A DNA stretch of 64,000 bases from Streptomyces sp. STR69 (lineage in GTDB: Bacteria > Actinomycetota > Actinomycetes > Streptomycetales > Streptomycetaceae): assembly GCF_024519455.1 (NCBI RefSeq), contig NZ_JALJRY010000047.1, positions 1 through 64,000 of the forward strand, in the 5' to 3' direction. The notes beneath the pieces were generated by a model, which worked only from the letters and a program-made list of their open reading frames with translations, did no database searches and was not told where the DNA came from. Shown here in pieces: positions 8,170-16,627 of this stretch (position 1 is the first letter of the stretch; the number at the start of each line of letters is the position of its first letter). The position numbers and the translations under genes are program-made.

Positions 8170-9246
8170 TCAGACACCGGGGCGGGCCGCGAGCCGTCGG
8201 TGCGACTTCGCGTCGTGGGGCGACCCGTTGGACGCGATGGTCAGCAGCCTCTCCGCCTTCAACTCGGTCTCCTGCCACTCCCGTTCGGGGTCCGAGCCCC
8301 AGGTGATACCGGCTCCGGCGCCGAAGTTCAGGCGCTGCCGGGCACGGTCGATCCAGAACGTCCTTATGCCGACGGCCAGTTCACCGGTGCCGCGATCGGC
8401 GTCGACCCAGCCGATACCGCCGCAGTACGGCCCACGGGGTGCGGTCTCCAGGGCGGTGATGATGCCGAGGGCGCTCTCCTTCGGAGCGCCGGTGACGGAT
8501 CCCGGCGGGAAGGTCGCCGCCAGCAGTTCGGGCCATCCCGCTCCGTCCCGCAATTCCCCCCTCACCGTGGAGACCAGGTGGACGAGCCCGGGATGGCGCT
8601 CCACCGCGCACAGTTGCGGCACGGTGACGCTGCCCGTGGCGCACACCCGGCCGAGGTCGTTGCGGACCAGGTCGACGATCATCACGTTCTCGGCGAAGTC
8701 CTTCTCCAGGAGATCCGCCTCGGTGCGCCCGGTGCCCTTGATGGGACCCGACTCGATCGCCCGCCCCTCGCGGCGCAGGAAGAGTTCGGGTGAGGCCGTG
8801 GCCACCTCAAGTCCCAGGCCCGGCAGCCTGATCAGACCCGCGTACGGCGCGCGGTGGCGTGCCGCCAACCGGTCGGCCAGCGCCTCGATGTCGGCCTCCG
8901 CGCCGATGGGTGCGGACAGGACACGGCAGAGGTTGGCCTGGTACACCTCACCGCGCGCGATGTGCTCGCGGATACGCCGCACGCCCGCCGTGTAGGCGTC
9001 GCGATCCAGCGACGTGGTCCACAGGCCGGGCGCGGGACCGTCCCATCGGACGTCCCGGACGGGGTGCTGCGCGGCGGGCCGTACGTCACGGAAGCGGGCG
9101 CAGGTCAAGCGCCCTTCGAAGTCGGCCACGACCGCCCAGAAACCCTCGGAGTCGAGCGCGGCGGGGTCCTGGGTGACGTCGACCAGGCCGGTCGCCACCC
9201 GGTCACCGAGCCGGGCCAGCGACGGGAGTTGGAGTTGGAGTTGCAT
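8170..9246 (-). CDS. pabB: Aminodeoxychorismate synthase component I (PabB-like)
   Basis: The 358-residue product is a chorismate-binding enzyme. Diagnostic blocks are REHIARGEVYQANLCR, the SPELFLRR segment, ESGPIKGTGRT, DLVRNDLGRVC, PPGSVTGAPKESA and a C-terminal FGAGAGITWGSDPE. The PIKGT form points to the aminodeoxychorismate synthase branch. It would aminate chorismate on the way to p-aminobenzoate, the folate precursor. It is shorter than PabB proteins with the full N-terminal domain. ATG 9246 follows AAAGGTG about ten bases upstream. It is the last gene of a co-directional run with folD, purU and metF; a partner glutaminase (PabA) or lyase (PabC) is not in the window. This is presumably an extra copy serving the demethylation locus. 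Confidence 0.85.
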   Translation of the reverse strand: MQLQLQLPSLARLGDRVATGLVDVTQDPAALDSEGFWAVVADFEGRLTCARFRDVRPAAQHPVRDVRWDGPAPGLWTTSLDRDAYTAGVRRIREHIARGEVYQANLCRVLSAPIGAEADIEALADRLAARHRAPYAGLIRLPGLGLEVATASPELFLRREGRAIESGPIKGTGRTEADLLEKDFAENVMIVDLVRNDLGRVCATGSVTVPQLCAVERHPGLVHLVSTVRGELRDGAGWPELLAATFPPGSVTGAPKESALGIITALETAPRGPYCGGIGWVDADRGTGELAVGIRTFWIDRARQRLNFGAGAGITWGSDPEREWQETELKAERLLTIASNGSPHDAKSHRRLAARPGV

Positions 9247-9323
9247 CGTGTCCGGCACCTTTCTAGCGCGGACGAGCAGCGCGGGCCCGCGGCACCGCCC
9301 TGGGCGCCTGCTGCTCAACTCGC

Positions 9324-10187
9324 TTATGCGGGCACGGCGTTGGGCATGGTGTCCCACTCGGCCGCCCGGAGGGTGTTGACCATCAGCATGGCGATGGTCA
9401 TCGGGCCCACCCCGCCCGGAACGGGGGTGATGCGGCCGGCGACGCCGTCGAGTTCGGCGGCGCGGACGTCGCCGGTCAGGCCCTCGGGGGTGCGGTGGAT
9501 GCCGACGTCGATGACGGTGGCACCGGGCTTGACGTGCTCGGGTCCGACAAGACCCCGCACTCCGGTGGCGACGACGACGATGTCCGCGGGGCGGGTGACG
9601 GCCGCCAGGTCGGCGGTGAACTCGTGGGCGACCGTCACCGTGGCACCGCGCCGCAGCAGCAACTGGGCCAGGGGGCGGCCGACGAGTTCGCCCCAGCCGA
9701 CGACGGCGACGCACGCACCCCTGAGTTCGATGCCCTCGGTGTCCAGGAGTTCGATGACGCCGCTCGGTGTGCAGGGGCGCAGTCCTCGTTCGCCGCGGGC
9801 CAGCCGGCCCGCACTGGCCGTGGTCAGGCCGTCGACGTCCTTGGCCGCGGGGATCCGGTCGATCAGGGCCGCGGCGTCGAGGTGGGCGGGCAGGGGCAGT
9901 TGGAGCAGGATTCCGGAGACGTCCGGCTCGGCCGCCAACTCGTCGATGACCGCGGCGACTTCGTCCCCCGAAGCGTGCTGGGAGAGGTGTCGGTGGAAGT
10001 CGCGCATACCGGCCTCGCGGATGGCGCGGCGTTTGGCGGCGACGTAGACGGCGCTGGCCGGGTCGTCGCCGACCAGGATGGTCGCCAGACCGGGCACCCG
10101 TCCCAGGACCGCGGTCGCGGCGACCCGTTCGGCGACCCGGGCCCGGATGTCCCGGGCGATCCGGGCACCGTCGATGGTGGTTGTCAT
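9324..10187 (-). CDS. folD: Methylene-THF dehydrogenase / methenyl-THF cyclohydrolase
   Basis: The 287-residue product has the FolD landmarks: the YVAAK motif with the catalytic lysine, LLQLPLPAHLDA, KDVDG, PCTPSGVIELL and the C-terminal PVPGGVGPMT. The dinucleotide-binding turn reads VGWGELVGRP where housekeeping FolD usually has VGRS, a change that could alter cofactor preference. FolD oxidises 5,10-methylene-THF to 5,10-methenyl-THF and hydrolyses that to 10-formyl-THF. ATG 10187 opens a protein of normal family length; the ribosome site is weak. It lies between purU and pabB on the same strand. In context it forms the middle step of methyl oxidation, between MetF and PurU. Confidence 0.93.
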   Translation of the reverse strand: MTTTIDGARIARDIRARVAERVAATAVLGRVPGLATILVGDDPASAVYVAAKRRAIREAGMRDFHRHLSQHASGDEVAAVIDELAAEPDVSGILLQLPLPAHLDAAALIDRIPAAKDVDGLTTASAGRLARGERGLRPCTPSGVIELLDTEGIELRGACVAVVGWGELVGRPLAQLLLRRGATVTVAHEFTADLAAVTRPADIVVVATGVRGLVGPEHVKPGATVIDVGIHRTPEGLTGDVRAAELDGVAGRITPVPGGVGPMTIAMLMVNTLRAAEWDTMPNAVPA

Positions 10188-10308
10188 GAGGGCGAACCGC
10201 TTTCTGCTGGTGAACGTCCCACTCGTCGCGGAGGACCGCGTACCGAGGTCGCGGCCGACCGACCGCGGGTGTACGGCACCGGAACCGGACGGCTTGATCC
10301 GCGCGGGT

Positions 10309-11217
10309 TCAGGCGAAGACGATGGTGTGCTTGCCGTTGCGGATGACCCGGTCCTCGGCGTGCCACAGGACCGCGCGGGAGAGAACGGCGCGTTCCACGT
10401 CGGCACCGCGACGGGTGAGGTCGGCGGCGGTGTGGGCGTGGCTGACCCGCACCACGTCCTGCTCGATGATCGGGCCCTCGTCGAGGTCCTCGGTGACGTA
10501 GTGGGCGGTGGCGCCCACCAGCTTCACGCCACGCTCCTTGGCCTTGGCGTAGGGACCGGCACCGATGAAGGCGGGCAGGAAGGAGTGGTGGATGTTGATG
10601 ATCGGCACGCCGACCTGCTCGATGAAGTCGCCGGAGAGGATCTGCATGTAGCGGGCCAGGACGACGAAGTCGACGTTGTCCTTGAGCAGCCGCAGGTGTT
10701 CGGCTTCGGCGGCCGACTTGTCCGCTCCCATGGACGGGACATGGAAGAAGGGGATGCCGAACGACCGCACCTCCTCGGCCGTGTCGGGGTGATTGGAGAT
10801 CACCATGGCGATGCTCACGGGGAGTTGGCCCTGCCGGTGGCGCCAGAGCAGGTCGAGCAGGCAGTGGTCGGACTTGGAGGCGAAGATCGCCACCCGCTTC
10901 GGCACGGACAGGTCGCGCAGGGTGTAGCCGAGACCGTACGGCTTCACCAACTCCTTGTCGAAGTCCGCGCGCAGGCCGGGCAGCGCGGCCCGCAGTCCCT
11001 CCAGGCCGAACACCGTGCGCTGGAAGAAGGCGCCGCCCTGCGGGTTGTCGGAGTACTGGTCGAGGGACACGATGTTGGCGCCGTGCCGGCCGAGGACCGA
11101 GGTCACGGCCGCGACGATGCCTGTGGCGTCGGCGCCCTGGACGATCAGCGACGCCTGGTGCCCCGCTCCCCCGGTCTTCTTGGTGATGCCGGTGGGTGCG
11201 GCCTGCGTGACGGTCAT
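10309..11217 (-). CDS. purU: Formyltetrahydrofolate deformylase
   Basis: The 302-residue product has an N-terminal ACT domain (about residues 20-100) followed by a formyltransferase-fold catalytic domain with NIHHSFLPAF, GAGPYAKAKERGVK and ATAHYVTEDLDEGPII, which supply the Asn-His-Asp catalytic set. It hydrolyses 10-formyl-THF to formate and free THF. ATG 11217 overlaps the metF stop as ATGA, so translation is coupled to metF. In this locus PurU would regenerate THF for LigM and release the demethylated carbon as formate. PurU usually balances the folate pool; here the context suggests a catabolic use. Confidence 0.93.
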   Translation of the reverse strand: MTVTQAAPTGITKKTGGAGHQASLIVQGADATGIVAAVTSVLGRHGANIVSLDQYSDNPQGGAFFQRTVFGLEGLRAALPGLRADFDKELVKPYGLGYTLRDLSVPKRVAIFASKSDHCLLDLLWRHRQGQLPVSIAMVISNHPDTAEEVRSFGIPFFHVPSMGADKSAAEAEHLRLLKDNVDFVVLARYMQILSGDFIEQVGVPIINIHHSFLPAFIGAGPYAKAKERGVKLVGATAHYVTEDLDEGPIIEQDVVRVSHAHTAADLTRRGADVERAVLSRAVLWHAEDRVIRNGKHTIVFA

Positions 11218-12086
11218 ACGAGGTTGTCCTTCCTGAACTGGGCGATCCACTCGGACGTGGCCCGCAGGCCGCCGAAGGTGTAGAAGTGGATCTTTATGTC
11301 TCCGTGGCGGGCCGGGTCGTGGCCGTCCGCGAGTGCGCGCAGGAACTTGTCCGGGCCCGCGGTGCCCATCAGGTTGGTGATGGACAGGCCGTACTTCTTG
11401 GCGATGGAGGCGCTGGTGCCGACGCCGAACCGGGTGGCGTACGACATCAGACGTCGCACACCGGCCGGTCCGGGGACCCCGATCCGGACGGGAAGCGTGA
11501 TGCCCTCCGCACGGACCTTCTCCAGCCAGGCCAGGACGGGATCGACGTCGAAGCCGAACTGGGTGATGACGCTGCCGTCGAGTTCCTGTTCGGCGATGGA
11601 CGCGTTCTTCTCCCGCAGCGCGGACCACAGCACGTCCCCGGCGATGTCCGGGTGACCCTCCGGGTAGCCGCTGATGCTGACGTGCCGGACGCCGTACTCC
11701 CGCAGCAGTCCCGTCTCGATGAGGGCGAGCGAGTCCTCGTAGGGGCCCTCGGGGCGGGTGGGGTCGCCGCCGACGGTGAAGACGTTGGCGCAGGTGCCGT
11801 CGGCCCGGAGTCGGACGAGGAACTCCTCGAACTCGGCCTGCGAGCCCAGGCGTCGGGCCGAGATGTGCGGCACCGGCACGAAGCCCAGGCGTTTCACCGC
11901 GCGGGACGCCTCCAGGCGCAGTTCGAGGTTCTCGTTGCCGAGGAAGGTGACGTTGATACGGGTGCCCGGCGGGATGAAGTGCCGGGCCTCCTCCAGTTTC
12001 GGAACGTCCTTGCCTGTCATCTCCAGGGAGAAGTCCTCCAGCAGCGATGTGCTCACCGCCGCCGAGGCTGTACTGAGGGGGTTCAT
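11214..12086 (-). CDS. metF: Methylenetetrahydrofolate reductase (MetF)
   Basis: The 290-residue product fits the MetF TIM-barrel flavoprotein: an N-terminal SLEMTGKDVPKLEEA segment, INVTFLGNENLELRLEA, VPHISARRLGS, NVFTVGGDPTRPEGPY (folate/flavin site), VSISGYPEGHPD and ITQFGFDVDPVLAWL. ATG 12086 has GAGGAGC five bases upstream. It lies upstream of purU with a four-base overlap. In LigM-type demethylation the enzyme works in the oxidative direction, turning 5-methyl-THF into 5,10-methylene-THF. Its N-terminus differs from the classical housekeeping form, consistent with a specialised paralog. The 189-base gap to ligM-1 holds only short G/C-rich hairpins and no CTAG operator. Confidence 0.9.
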   Translation of the reverse strand: MNPLSTASAAVSTSLLEDFSLEMTGKDVPKLEEARHFIPPGTRINVTFLGNENLELRLEASRAVKRLGFVPVPHISARRLGSQAEFEEFLVRLRADGTCANVFTVGGDPTRPEGPYEDSLALIETGLLREYGVRHVSISGYPEGHPDIAGDVLWSALREKNASIAEQELDGSVITQFGFDVDPVLAWLEKVRAEGITLPVRIGVPGPAGVRRLMSYATRFGVGTSASIAKKYGLSITNLMGTAGPDKFLRALADGHDPARHGDIKIHFYTFGGLRATSEWIAQFRKDNLV

Positions 12087-12275
12087 CGTGCTCCTCGTCG
12101 ATAAGGAAGTGCGGGCCGCCTGGCGCGTGGCCCGACCGTCGGCAGGGCAGAGCTCTCGACCCGGAGATGGGGAAACGAGCGGGCTGATACCGGCGGACGG
12201 CCGGACACGCGACGTATGTCGCTGCCCCCGGCCGGCCGCCGGGCACGCACTCCGGCCGGGCGGCCGAAGTCCGTG

Positions 12276-13619
12276 CTACGCGTTACGCCGGTACTCGGTG
12301 CGCGCGTGCCGGTCGAACGGGCTGGCCTGAACCGTGGCGCGGATGCGCGGGAACCCGAGGTCGGCCTCGGGGTCGGTACCCAGGCCCGGGTGCTCGCCCC
12401 AGACCACGGTCACCTCGGTGCCGGGCTCCGCGTGGGCGGAGTCGATCAGGGTCTGCGCCAGCACGGTGCCGACCGGGTCGATCGACGCGGTCTGCATGGT
12501 CGCGCCGACCAGACCGGCCGAGGTCTCCACCCGGTGGCGGGCGTAGGTGAGGACGAAGCCGGGGTCCGCTCCCCCGCCGACGACCCGGCGCACGTCGTCG
12601 GCGTCGAACACCAGGGTGACCTTGGTGCGACGGGGCTCGTCCTTCGCCTTGAGCAGGGCGTCACGGCCGTGGAAGTCGTGCCCGAAGTGGATCAGCCGGC
12701 CGTAGCCCAGCTCGTACGGGGAGACGTAGAAGTCGGCGATGTCCTCCGAGAAGTAGCTGCCGTTGAGCGGGCGCTTGCCCTCGATGCCGAACAGCGGCAA
12801 CCAGGCACGGTATTCCGCGAGTTCGGGGTCGCCGTAGATGCCCGGCACCGGCGAGGGGATCCAGCCGCTCTCCACACTCGGCGTGGTGTACGCCAGCGCG
12901 CCGACCTGCACCAGGCCCAGCGGCTCACCGGCCTTGAGGAACGCCTCGTGCACGTACCCGGCGTGCTCCCAGGGGCCGATGAACTCGTAGCCCGCCTGCC
13001 CGGCCATGCCGTGGCGCAGCGCCTCGAAGTTGCGGCCGTGCAGGGTGACCGGCGTGGAGTGGAAGAACTTGGTCTCCGGCAGCGGGCCGCCGAAGACGTT
13101 CTCGATCAGCTCCAGTGCCAGCGGACCCTGGATCTGATAGCGGAACAGCTTGGGGTCACCGCCGCCGGGCCGGAAGGCGGAGGACGCGTCGGTCTCGAAG
13201 GCAACGTCGTAGCCGCCCTTCTCCGCGTGGTACTGCACCCAGTGCTGGGCGGCGGGGACACCGCTGAGGAGGTACTTGTTCTCGGCACGCCGGAGGAGGA
13301 TGCCGTCGGTGACGATCTTGCCGTCCCGGGTGACCGGTACGTACTGCTTGGCCTGGCCGATCGCGAACTTCTCGAAGTTGTTGGCGCCGTACTCGGCCAG
13401 CACCCGGGTGGCGTCGGGGCCCTCGATCCACAGGTCGTACATGTGGTGCGAGAGGTTGAGCAGTGCGACGCCCTCGTGCCAGGCCGCCTGCTCCTGGCGC
13501 CATCCGACGTACTCCCGCTCGACCACCTCCGGGGTCCACGGCTCGGCGTTCGGCTGCCACAGCAGACCGATGGGCGAACCGGCCTTGTCGATGCCGTCCT
13601 GAAGACTGGGGACTGCCAT
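12276..13619 (-). CDS. ligM: THF-dependent aryl O-demethylase, LigM type (copy 1)
   Basis: The 447-residue product belongs to the GcvT/DmdA-like aminomethyltransferase fold, closest in pattern to LigM, the vanillate/3-O-methylgallate O-demethylase of Sphingobium. Shared blocks include LSHHMYDLWIEGPDA, AKQYVPVTRDGKIVTDGI, PAAQHWVQYHAEKGGYDV, FRYQIQGP, LRHGMAGQAGYEFIGPWE, ESGWIPSPVPGIYGD and DFYVSPYELGYG. It should transfer a methyl group from a methoxylated compound to THF, giving 5-methyl-THF. ATG 13619 has GAGGAG six bases upstream. Two CTAG palindromes lie 33 and 95 bases upstream. metF, purU and folD follow downstream on the same strand. The true substrate may be vanillate, syringate or another methoxylated compound. 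Confidence 0.88.
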   Translation of the reverse strand: MAVPSLQDGIDKAGSPIGLLWQPNAEPWTPEVVEREYVGWRQEQAAWHEGVALLNLSHHMYDLWIEGPDATRVLAEYGANNFEKFAIGQAKQYVPVTRDGKIVTDGILLRRAENKYLLSGVPAAQHWVQYHAEKGGYDVAFETDASSAFRPGGGDPKLFRYQIQGPLALELIENVFGGPLPETKFFHSTPVTLHGRNFEALRHGMAGQAGYEFIGPWEHAGYVHEAFLKAGEPLGLVQVGALAYTTPSVESGWIPSPVPGIYGDPELAEYRAWLPLFGIEGKRPLNGSYFSEDIADFYVSPYELGYGRLIHFGHDFHGRDALLKAKDEPRRTKVTLVFDADDVRRVVGGGADPGFVLTYARHRVETSAGLVGATMQTASIDPVGTVLAQTLIDSAHAEPGTEVTVVWGEHPGLGTDPEADLGFPRIRATVQASPFDRHARTEYRRNA

Positions 13620-13651
13620 TGCGGCTCCTCTCAAAGCCAACTCCCTGAAGT

Positions 13652-13667
13652 ACTAAATCGATCTAGT
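13652..13667. promoter_or_regulatory. CTAG palindrome before ligM-1 (proximal)
   Basis: ACTAAATCGATCTAGT is a near-perfect palindrome centred on CG, the usual design of LacI-family operators. It lies about 33 bases before the ligM-1 start, where a bound repressor would block the promoter. Similar sites occur at 13714, 14749, 14784 and 20727. Confidence 0.65.
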
Positions 13668-13713
13668 AACGCGGCTCGTCACAAGAGACTCACTTCGGGA
13701 GGAAAGGGGGATC

Positions 13714-13729
13714 GCTAGAACGATCTAGC
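13714..13729. promoter_or_regulatory. CTAG palindrome before ligM-1 (distal, overlaps folP stop)
   Basis: GCTAGAACGATCTAGC is nearly perfectly symmetric and its centre lies 62 bases from the proximal site. A partial half-site, GCTAGC, follows at about 13733. The palindrome includes the TAG stop codon of folP, so gene end and operator share bases. Confidence 0.65.
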
Positions 13730-14696
13730 GCAAGCTAGCAGACGAGTTTCGAGCTTGGCGAGACTCGTGCAACGACTTTCTGCAGTGGTCCTGCACGACG
13801 GTCTCCGACTCCGGCAACCGGCGGTCGCCCGCCCAGGCGGCGGCCACACAGACCGCGTGCAGGCTGGAGCGGACGTCGTGCACCCGCACACAGAACGCGC
13901 CGGCCACGGCGGCCAGTGCGGACACCGCCGCCGTGGCCGCGTCGCGCTCGCCGGGCACGGAATCGATCCCCGCCCGGTCGCTCAACGCGGCCCCGACGCA
14001 ACGCTTCCTGGACGCGCCGACCAGCACGGGAAAGCCGGTGGCCCACAGGGCGGGCAGATGCGTGAGGAGTTCCCAGTCGTGGGCGGCACGCTTGGCGAAC
14101 CCGAGTCCGGGATCAATGATGATGCGCCCCGGATCGATTCCGGCCGTGGTGAGTGCCTCCACGCGGCGCACCAGTTCGGCGGTGACATCGCCGACGACGT
14201 CGCGATAGACCGCGTGGCGGTCCATCTCACGGCTGGGCGCACGCCAGTGCATCGCCACGTACGGCACCCCGGCCGCCGCGACGACGGCGGCCATGGCGGG
14301 ATCCGCCAGCCCCCCGCTCACGTCGTTGACCATGCACGCGCCGGCCTCGATCGCGGCGCGGGCGACCGCCGCGTGCATGGTGTCCACGCTGACGGCCACC
14401 TCCGCACGCACCAGCTCCCGCACCACCGGCACGACGCGGGCCAACTCCGCCTCCACCGGGACGGGTTCAGCTCCCGGCCGGGTGGACTCGCCGCCCACGT
14501 CGACCAGGTCGGCACCCTCCTCGGCGAGCCTCAGGCCCCGCCCCACGGCCGGTCCGGTCCCGGCGTACCGGCCACCGTCGGAGAACGAGTCCGGAGTCAC
14601 GTTCAGGATGCCCATCACCAGGCAGCGGCCGGGCCGTGGAAGCCCGGCGGGACCTCTCGGGGGTGGCTGCGCAACGGCGCATCGCATGTCGATCAT
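13725..14696 (-). CDS. folP: Dihydropteroate synthase (FolP)
   Basis: The 323-residue product shows all main FolP motifs: MGILNVTPDSFSDGG, a DVGGESTRPGAEPV loop, SVDTMHAAVA, MVNDVSGGLADPAM, IIIDPGLGFAKRAAHDWELL, VLVGASRKR and a final VRVHDVRSSLHAV. It joins p-aminobenzoate to the pterin diphosphate to make dihydropteroate. ATG 14696 follows GGAGGAGGT. It sits between ligM-1 and the TrkA-N gene with CTAG palindromes at both ends. With pabB it suggests dedicated folate supply for demethylation. As a probable second copy it could also change sulfonamide sensitivity. The last 25 residues (CRKSLHESRQARNSSASLR region) extend beyond the usual end. Confidence 0.92.
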   Translation of the reverse strand: MIDMRCAVAQPPPRGPAGLPRPGRCLVMGILNVTPDSFSDGGRYAGTGPAVGRGLRLAEEGADLVDVGGESTRPGAEPVPVEAELARVVPVVRELVRAEVAVSVDTMHAAVARAAIEAGACMVNDVSGGLADPAMAAVVAAAGVPYVAMHWRAPSREMDRHAVYRDVVGDVTAELVRRVEALTTAGIDPGRIIIDPGLGFAKRAAHDWELLTHLPALWATGFPVLVGASRKRCVGAALSDRAGIDSVPGERDAATAAVSALAAVAGAFCVRVHDVRSSLHAVCVAAAWAGDRRLPESETVVQDHCRKSLHESRQARNSSASLR

Positions 14697-14748
14697 CGGT
14701 CGAACGACCTCCTCCGCCTGCGGGCTGTCCGCCCTGCGAGCTGGAAAA

Positions 14749-14764
14749 GCTAAATCGATATAGC
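14749..14764. promoter_or_regulatory. CTAG palindrome before folP (proximal)
   Basis: GCTAAATCGATATAGC lies 53 bases before the folP start and shares the CG-centred design of the ligM-1 sites. Confidence 0.62.
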
Positions 14765-14783
14765 AGACACGTTACAGCGGATC

Positions 14784-14799
14784 GCTAAATCGTTCTAGT
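14784..14799. promoter_or_regulatory. CTAG palindrome before folP (distal)
   Basis: GCTAAATCGTTCTAGT lies with its centre 35 bases from the neighbouring site, about three and a half helical turns. It contains the stop codon of the TrkA-N gene (14785-14787). The paired arrangement resembles that before ligM-1. Confidence 0.62.
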
Positions 14800-16191
14800 C
14801 CTCAACGGTTCCATTTCGTTGCCCGTAACCTGACGCCGCCCTTCGACGTGGGCGCAGCGGTCGTGACCGACCAGAGCGCTGCGGCGCCAGGCGCCGGAGG
14901 CGTCCCGCAACCGGATCTCGCCACGATGAGCGACCACGTCGCCGACCGCCTCCGCGCGCAGCCGGGCGACCGCATAGCCGGCGGCCAGACCGGTGATGTC
15001 ACAGACGACGCCCATGGGCAGCAGCGAGCGCGTCTCGGCGATGGCGTCGTCCTCCCCCGCGCGCATCACCACGCGGATGTGCGGCGCGACGCCGTGGGCG
15101 GCGATGGCCACGGCCACGTTGTCCAGGTCGTCGGAGCCGACGGCGGCCAGCGCCCGGGCGTGACCGATGCGCAGCCGTTCCAGTACATGGCGGTCGCCCC
15201 CGTGGCCGTCCATGACGGGAATGCCGAGAGTGCGCGCCAGCCGCGCGGTGGCGGCCCGAGGGTCGCGTTCGACGCCCACGACGGGGATGCCCAGTGCGCG
15301 CAACTCGACGCAGAGCCGCATGCCGACCTGGCCCATTCCCACCACGATGACGTGCCCCGCACGGGGCAGGGTGCGCGGACCGACCAGCCCGATCAGGCGC
15401 GGCCCGAGCATCCGCTCGACCACTCCCGCGGTGAAGAAGGCGGTGAAGGCGACGGTGCTCAGCATCGCGAGGACGGCGAAGATCTGGTACGCGTGGGCAT
15501 CCGGTGGCGCGGCGGCCGGACCGACGCCGGCCACTACCCGGGCGGCCTCGAACAGCGCCTCGGACGGGCGATGGCCGAACGCCGTGAGCCACACCCAGTC
15601 GGCAGCGAGTACGACGAGCATCGCGAGCATGCCCAGGACGAGCAGCCGGGTGCCCGGATCGTGGGAGCGCAGCTGCAGCCCGACCCACCTTCTGCGGTAC
15701 CGGCGACGCCACTGCCCCGGCAGGGCCGATTCCTCGGCTTCCAGGACGCCGTCACGCTCTCGGACGACCTGGACACACCCTCCGCGCAGGCGAGCGGCGA
15801 CGAAGGAGGGATCCAGGCACGGGCCGGCCAGTGACGGCGCCGCGAGGTCGGCCGGCGAGGTGACATCGCACTGCGGCAGAAGGCGCGCGAGCTCGTCGGC
15901 GATCGTGCGATCAAAGATCGTGACGATCAGAGGTACGTCGGGCGCGATGTGCGCGACGGCCAGCGCGTAGCGCAGTGCCGCGACGTCGTCGTGGAGCAGT
16001 ACGGCCACGCCCGCCGGCCGCGGGGCCAACGCCGCGCGCAGTTCGGGGTCACGTGGACGCGGGAGGTGCCGTACCGCGTCGGACGAGGTGCAGAGGGCGC
16101 TGCACACCCGGCCGGCCAGGTGCGTGTCACCGATGACGACGTACGAACGGACGGGGCCGCGCTGCGTGAGATGCGTCGGGTTCGAGGTCAT
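14785..16191 (-). CDS. TrkA-N (RCK) domain membrane protein, ion-channel-like
   Basis: The 468-residue product has a first Rossmann-like part (SYVVIGDTHLAGRV), two strong hydrophobic segments (about residues 185-210 and 240-268), and then a clear TrkA-N domain with GMGQVGMRL and a following acidic strand end VGVERD. The layout is like potassium-channel or CASTOR-type proteins with RCK regulatory domains. I did not see a canonical TVGYG filter; the pore region reads VAGVGPAAAPPDAHAYQIF. ATG 16191 is preferred since MTSNP directly precedes the conserved fold; a longer frame to 16425 lacks support. It is divergent from the LacI gene. A role in ion homeostasis during uptake of acidic substrates is only a guess. 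Confidence 0.75.
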   Translation of the reverse strand: MTSNPTHLTQRGPVRSYVVIGDTHLAGRVCSALCTSSDAVRHLPRPRDPELRAALAPRPAGVAVLLHDDVAALRYALAVAHIAPDVPLIVTIFDRTIADELARLLPQCDVTSPADLAAPSLAGPCLDPSFVAARLRGGCVQVVRERDGVLEAEESALPGQWRRRYRRRWVGLQLRSHDPGTRLLVLGMLAMLVVLAADWVWLTAFGHRPSEALFEAARVVAGVGPAAAPPDAHAYQIFAVLAMLSTVAFTAFFTAGVVERMLGPRLIGLVGPRTLPRAGHVIVVGMGQVGMRLCVELRALGIPVVGVERDPRAATARLARTLGIPVMDGHGGDRHVLERLRIGHARALAAVGSDDLDNVAVAIAAHGVAPHIRVVMRAGEDDAIAETRSLLPMGVVCDITGLAAGYAVARLRAEAVGDVVAHRGEIRLRDASGAWRRSALVGHDRCAHVEGRRQVTGNEMEPLRTRTI

Positions 16192-16627
16192 GGAGTCGAC
16201 GTCCTGCCTTGAGAGATGGCGGAATGCCGGTGGGTAGCCGACCGGCTGGAGCCCGTCAGGGAAGCCGAGCGGACCATCAAGTGGCCTTCGGCAGACGGTG
16301 ATCGTCGAGGAAGGCCGGCAGAAAAGACGCGGCCGGCCTTCCGGTTTCGCCGCGGCGTACGGACCCCTCGGCGGCTTTCCGACGGCTCGACGCGACGACG
16401 CGAGGACACGGAACTCCCGATACACGCCCGATCCAGGAGGTTCCGACCCCGCCGCGACGTACCGTACGGTTCAGTGCCGTACGGAGCAAGGCAATCCGAT
16501 CCGACAGAACGGGCGCACCCGGCGTCCCGTAGACGCTCGTGCCTCGGCTCCCGTCGGCCTCCTTACAATGGGTGAACGCCCGTGTCGCTGGGACTCAGGT
16601 ACGCACGAGAACGTCAGAGCAGGGGTG
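16192..16627. other. Divergent promoter region between TrkA-N gene and LacI gene
   Basis: No gene is supported here; open frames are Arg/Pro-rich and lack ribosome sites. The region must hold the outward promoters of both neighbours and contains the GTACCGTAC element at 16458. Confidence 0.5.
16456..16484. promoter_or_regulatory. GTACCGTAC-type element before LacI gene
   Basis: The DNA reads ACGTACCGTACGGTTCAG and then GCCGTACGGAGC. GTACCGTAC with GGTTCA following resembles the element at 17959 before ligM-2. It lies about 150 bases before the LacI start and could be an autoregulatory site or part of a promoter. Confidence 0.4.

Noticed and set aside
12087..12275. Possible THF riboswitch or terminator between ligM-1 and metF
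   Set aside because: Only short G/C stems are present. I saw no conserved THF-riboswitch core or strong terminator, and the genes can be cotranscribed.
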